From assembly GCA_907163375.1 (NCBI GenBank), contig CAJQUW010006088.1, positions 248,001 to 312,000 on the forward strand: a stretch of DNA of 64,000 nt. Direction: 5' to 3'. Below the pieces are notes generated by a model, which saw only the letters and a list, made by a program, of their open reading frames with translations, was not told the DNA's origin and did not search any database. The DNA comes from Prostheceraeus crozeri (taxonomy: Eukaryota; Platyhelminthes; Polycladida; Euryleptidae). Below, piece after piece: positions 59,884 through 64,000 of this stretch (the first letter of the stretch is position 1; every line of letters starts with the position of its first letter). The position numbers were made by a program, and so were the translations under genes.

Positions 59884-60823
59884 GCTTACTTGTCTTCTAA
59901 AAGTAAGATGTCTTCTATGGTTTGCGAATTTGAATTAAATACATATATGTGTGAAATATCCATTGTTTTTGTATTTTATAAAGGATTGCAGTAAGAATTC
60001 TTGACAATTAAGTAATGATAAAAGTAGAGTACAGCATAATAAAAAAATTGATTTCAATTGAAAGCTTCTAAATTTTGTGTCTTGATAATGAAAGCGTCCA
60101 CGGTCGTCATTTGACGACAATCAATTTATAGGGGTTTCACTGAGAGAATATAAATAAATCGGTGTTTATATGATAAGAAGAAGCCATTAGTCATATTCCG
60201 ACCATTTATTGAATAAAATACTATATACATCGCCTCCGGACTTTAATGGGTTAAGAAAAGGCGTAAATCAGTGCTTATGTTTGAAAGAGCGGTACCAGTC
60301 AGATGACAGTGCAAGTAACTGCGTCCTTGAACTGACATCTCAGTTGCTGTTTCAGGGTGCAGCTCGCACTGCCATCGAAATCAAGAGGCTGAACCTCGGA
60401 CGTGTAGTGAGCAAGAACAATCAGCCAATCAATGCAATTTTCTTGGATCATTTTCTTCATTACATTTTCTCTTCTTGATGATATCTCTATGTGTAAGCCA
60501 CTACAACAGACTACTGTTGTGTAACAAACTAAACGCGAAATGACCAGATTGACAAAACCGTGAAACATAATACCCGCGAAATTAAACAACCTTGCAGTAA
60601 TAATGATACAAATAAGTGGCTTAAATTTAGATTAGTAGTTCATCATTAAATGTGTATGAATGAAATGTGAAAATTTTCACATGAAAATTGAAATCTTGCC
60701 CTTTGATCAATCACTTTTTGTTCAAAATTAGCAAAAACCTCCAAAGTCCACTAATCGGCAAGCAATCAATCAATCACCGATTATATGTGTCGTGTCAATA
60801 ATCGGCACACTCCTACTTATGAT

Positions 60824-61925
60824 GACAATTTTGTTGATTTCTGCTCTTGTGCGCACAGTTATTGGAATGACTGAGATGTGAGATCATGCATTTAATCACC
60901 GTTTACGCGATGATTAATCGCATCGTCATCCACTCCACCCGCTTATCTTTTGTTGCGCGTTCTTACCCCTATCCGTCAGTAGAAACAGATGTTTAACTTT
61001 ACAGGCTTTCGCTTTGTGAGGGAATGTCCTCACTCCTCACATTCTATTCCTCCCAATTCAACGACTGAGAAACTTCCAAATCAGCGATGTCGTTTTCCTT
61101 ACATAACTAACTTTACTGTGACATCAACAAGGAATATTCTTCTGCAGTATACACGGTGTGTCTACAAATTATTGAGACTATTTCAGACGATCAATTCAAT
61201 GGCTGCGTGAAGCAGACAGTCAACTATCAACCTTATGAAAGGAGTGACTGAAAATGAACGTCACTGCTGCTTTATGTGAGTGGGGAAATTCTATGTGGGC
61301 GTTGTTGCATATCAACGGTCGATAAGCTTCGAAACTCATGAGTTGGCTGTCTGCCACGTACAGAATGACAGAAACATAGGTTGACTCACACTAGCGCAGT
61401 GTGGCAGCAGCTGCAGCAGCAGCAGCAGGATGAGAGTCGGAGAAATATGAACGACAGTGCTCATTGCACCTTCATTAACACTGAAATGAAACATTTCTTG
61501 ACTGTTACACCTTTGGTAATGAGAATTGGACAAAACGATGTCATTAGTTGCGAGGCTGCTCGCTGATTCTTTTCGGACAACACTTCGGGGAAGCGTATAA
61601 TGAAGAAAGCAAAGTCTTTGTGTATAGATACAATGCAGCGTAGTAGTCACTGAAATGTGAGTGTTCGTTTTAACACAGTTTGCTTCTTCACACAAAACTT
61701 GACGAAGTGAGGATAACATCGTCGCTTCAAGAAATGGATTCAGTATTGCATGTCGTGCGCAAACCAGCTGCTTTAAGTCGGAAGCGCGATCGAATGATGT
61801 GCACGTGACTTTGACGTGTGACTAGGGTTGGCACGAAATATTTCGCGACGTTACTTTTTTTCGAGTGCAATGCCGCTTTTTATGCACTGATCTCATATCG
61901 AAGTTCTGCTTATGAAAGGTATACT
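60824..61925. other. Non-coding stretch with a CAG run
   Basis: A run of CAG/CTG triplets lies at 61404-61429. The long minus frame over it (61336-61719) is low-complexity and not called. No other feature. Confidence 0.5.
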
Positions 61926-62210
61926 TTAATTTATCATTTAAGAATTAATTACTACTTTAAAGACTGTGATAAGTAGGTGTTCATCAGTAGAATAACTGAA
62001 TGTTCTTCACGAGCCAATGAAATCAAGACAGGCATATCCCGGTTACAATGAATACTGTTGCAGCAGTCTTATTTCCACAACCGTATTCATTGTAACCGGG
62101 ATATGCCTGTCTTGATTTCATTGGCTCGTGAAGAACATTCAGTTATTCTACTGATGAACACCTACTTATCAGTCCTTAAAGTAGTAATTAATTCTTAAAT
62201 GATAAATTAA
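61926..62210. repeat. Long fold-back: 130-bp arms, 27-base loop
   Basis: Arms 61926-62055 and 62083-62210 are inverted copies with only a few differences, around tgttgcagcagtcttatttc plus 7 bases. There is no coding motif, no transposon end and no clear target duplication. It could be a fold-back transposon remnant or an inverted local duplication; the transcript would form a long double-stranded stem. Confidence 0.8.
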
Positions 62211-63639
62211 ATGTAAGTAAATTATATATAAAGTAGAGTGTCGACTCAAAAAAGTATCTGTATACAGTGAAAGGTTTTATATCAAAAGATTCAGTTTTTT
62301 GCGGAGATTACGTTCCTGTGTTCCAAAAAATTATTTGAGCAGTTTTAAAAAAGTCAAAATTTCGCCAATTTATATACTACCCAGATGACTCTCTTATATA
62401 AGTAGTATGCAACAAGTTGGATATCAAAAGGAATGAATATTTGCTAATAGGCATCCTAGCTAAGCTGAAATCAAGCTGATTATCAAGGGAATTTAATGAA
62501 CTGCATTATAGTGCAAGTCTTCATGAGAAAATCGACATCTTACTGTGCCTTCGTGGATGTAATTTCAAGTTTTTAATTCAATTTTCACCGCCATGATTTT
62601 GTGATTCACTAAATTCATGTCTCATTTCTTGAATCTGAATAATGATGTGGACCCATCTACATCTTTCAAAATTAATTGAAATCATTGTCTTTGATTATGT
62701 GATTTTGCTCTGCAAGTGGCAGCTTGCATATGAAATGATCACGCATACGAAAATACTCTTGAGTTTGAGCATGAAAGTAATAGGAACTCATCGAATTGCT
62801 ACTTTAAAAAACATTAAATCTCCAAGGCTGTCATGACACTGAGAATCTGTGAAATGCCATCATTCCTTCTACTTCATGCTATGATCATCAGTCAATTCCG
62901 TTTGTAATTTCTTCAAAACTACATAAATGTGCATATCTCACATTTGGAAACAATTCCGACTGCATCTCCTTTGAGTTCATTTGATAAATTCGAAAGTGTA
63001 TACACATTGGGGATTTAATAAATGCGGAGTTACCACTCTACCTAATATATTTACTCTATGGCTGCAACGTTCGCCATCGTTTTATTCGTCTTTCAAGGAA
63101 CGAATGATTCAATGAGTAAACAATTCATCATTCCATTATTCCGCTCTTGAATGTATAGTACATAGCAGAGGAATAGCATAGAATACAATTGAGGGAAAAA
63201 ATAGCAGAGGACCGTTATTATTTGGTAGTCTAAAATTTTCGGCAGAGAGCTTATTCCTGTAGTAATCTAATCTGAGTCACAATCACAACTCACAGTGTGC
63301 TTCAGTCGTTTGTAGTCACATTATGTGTGTACAAAGATACAGTGCAATTGCATTGGATGTTGTGGTGTGGCGTGTGGCAATGCCGTAGTTGCCACCCTTA
63401 AAAGGGGATTGGGTGCGACAACAGACCAGAAGGGGCAAAATTTTCAGGTTGCAACTAATGATATTCAATAGAGAGGCGGAAGTGAGTTTTTATAAAATTT
63501 CAATGCGCTAAATAAAAGTTAATAGTCAGCCTGCTCACTACCGATAGGTAATTTGCTAATTGAGAACCCACAATGCTCGTAATTCTCAGCTTTAGAGTTG
63601 CAGTCAACACGTATTTTGAGTAATTTTAACTTGAATATA
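62211..63639. other. Non-coding stretch
   Basis: No gene, RNA or repeat recognised. Confidence 0.5.
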
Positions 63640-63641
63640 TA

Positions 63642-64000
63642 CAGGGTGCGGCATACAGATCTCCCCGATTTGCCATAGCTATGAAACGAAAAAGAAGACA
63701 GATGCAATAATTCTTTTATATTCCAAAAGTAGTTCATATAATGCCATTATCATATTTTCTATGCAAAAAGTTTCTTCTCTTATTTGCGATTCCGATAGTC
63801 TAGGTTAACAAAAGACACTGCTGAAGTGACTCATCTACGCTCTCTTATTGGCGTTCACGTGCAGTATAACAGCATTCTTGGAATTGCATTGTCATGGCGT
63901 GGAGTGGAAAGCATCGTGCCTTTGTTGTCGAGGGACATATCAAGAACGGTGAATCCGTGATAACGACGCAGCGCGCGTTCCGTAGGCGTTTTGATCTCGG
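63642..64000 (+). mobile_element. mariner-like element, cut by the window end
   Basis: It starts CAGGGTGCGGCATACAGATC right after a TA (63640-63641), the usual target. 250 bp of 5' region precede the transposase ATG at 63894. The right end lies outside the window. Confidence 0.75.
63894..64000 (+). CDS. mariner-like transposase, N-terminus only
   Basis: An open frame from ATG to the last base of the window: MAWSGKHRAFVVEGHIKNGE then SVITTQRAFRRRFDL. This matches the helix-turn-helix start (DUF4817-type) of transposases common in arthropods, in which MAWSG-x-HRAFVVE and TQRAFR-x-x-F are conserved. In the full protein a DDE catalytic domain follows. No break is seen in the 35 visible codons, so the copy may be young. 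Confidence 0.75.
   Translation, partial: MAWSGKHRAFVVEGHIKNGESVITTQRAFRRRFDL

Larger units (their letters stand above)
57372..60250 (+). mobile_element. piggyBac-family DNA transposon, innermost layer
   Basis: Flanked by TTAA at 57368-57371 and 60251-60254, the piggyBac target. Ends CCCATTTACGTCC and, reversed, CCCATTAAAGTCC. Three copies of a 16-bp near-palindrome (GTCGTCATTTGACGAC) sit inside the ends. The transposase occupies 58159-59883. The element is 2,879 bp and full length at both ends, but its gene is broken. Confidence 0.93.
57085..60597. mobile_element. Small TA-target inverted-repeat element, middle layer
   Basis: Ends CTGCAAGG (57085) and CCTTGCAG (60597), flanked by TA on both sides. 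22 of the first 25 bases match between ends (CTGCAAGGYTRTYTAATTTC, then gcggg). Further inside both ends are rich in cgcgaaa/tttcgcg words. Minus the inner piggyBac it is about 630 bp. A plus frame at 60209-60478 crosses into it from the piggyBac end and is not a real gene. ISL2EU-type elements have a TA target and similar ends, but this is only a suggestion. Confidence 0.75.
55961..60815. mobile_element. hAT-like element, outermost layer of a triple nest
   Basis: Exact 8-bp target duplication cttatgat at 55953-55960 and 60816-60823. Ends TAGGGGT (left) and ACTCCTA (right) fit hAT termini. Both subterminal regions carry the words GCCGATTA/TAATCGGC (55983-55993; 60741-60812). Without the inner insertion it is about 1.34 kb and shows no transposase, so it is a non-autonomous or internally deleted copy. 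A GC-richer unassigned block lies at 56820-56990. Confidence 0.78.

Noticed and set aside
60209-60478. 89-codon plus-strand frame at the piggyBac right end
   Set aside because: It crosses the TTAA border between two elements, so it cannot be one ancestral gene.
61336-61719. 127-codon minus-strand open frame
   Set aside because: It runs across a CAG/CTG triplet run and is low-complexity; no motif or splice context, and an opposite frame is also open.
1-64000. LTR retroelements, endogenous viruses, Polintons, CRISPR arrays, rRNA genes
   Set aside because: No long terminal direct repeats, gag, capsid, envelope or integrase motifs, no regular spacer arrays and no rRNA-like sequence were seen by eye.

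Overview
The window is AT-rich, gene-poor animal genomic DNA. It has spliced exons with clear GT/AG borders, long non-coding stretches and many transposable elements. The mix of elements (RTE, CR1/L2 and R2/NeSL-type LINEs, Penelope-like elements, hAT, piggyBac, a mariner relative with a start like those of many arthropod copies, and a tRNA-derived SINE) points to an invertebrate. An arthropod is plausible, but nothing here proves the phylum. I saw no bacterial, viral, LTR-retroelement or Polinton signal.

Host genes appear only as isolated exons. On the minus strand at 13609-13752 is a 48-codon membrane-anchor exon resembling synaptotagmin-14/16. On the plus strand at 45440-46486 is a large internal exon with seven C2H2-type zinc fingers and both splice sites. 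On the plus strand at 47989-48166 is a probable first coding exon with a signal peptide and a strong donor. Two weaker exon candidates lie at 21536-21732 and 28137-28225, both minus. The remaining exons of these genes probably lie outside the window or are too short to recognise.

The rest is layered mobile DNA. At 8952-11484 a hAT element with an 8-bp target duplication sits inside an older SINE; its transposase frame is unshifted but carries three in-frame stops. Retroelement pieces follow: 17040-17783 (restriction-like endonuclease end of a retroelement), 18650-19080 (CR1/L2 tail), 22961-24051 (two Penelope-like copies as a 541-bp inverted repeat with a 13-bp target duplication), 25325-26500 (CR1-like RT), 28490-29400 (RTE-like), 44360-45085 (RTE-like C-terminus, minus), 51242-51735 and 53393-53780 (GIY-YIG/Penelope-like).

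There are two nests. At 30262-37560 an antisense R2/NeSL-like LINE is split by a 4.1-kb inverted-repeat element (32859-36973). That element holds a 2.6-kb element with TA target duplications (33758-36398) carrying a promoter-like CCAAT site and a short coiled-coil-type reading frame. At 55961-60815 a hAT-like element contains a small TA-target element (57085-60597), which contains a near-complete piggyBac (57372-60250). All three layers keep their target duplications. The window ends inside a mariner-like element starting at 63642.

The most unusual material is the set of Penelope-type tails with hammerhead-ribozyme-like cores, the perfectly ordered triple nest, the unexplained 33758-36398 element, and the 130-bp fold-back at 61926-62210.
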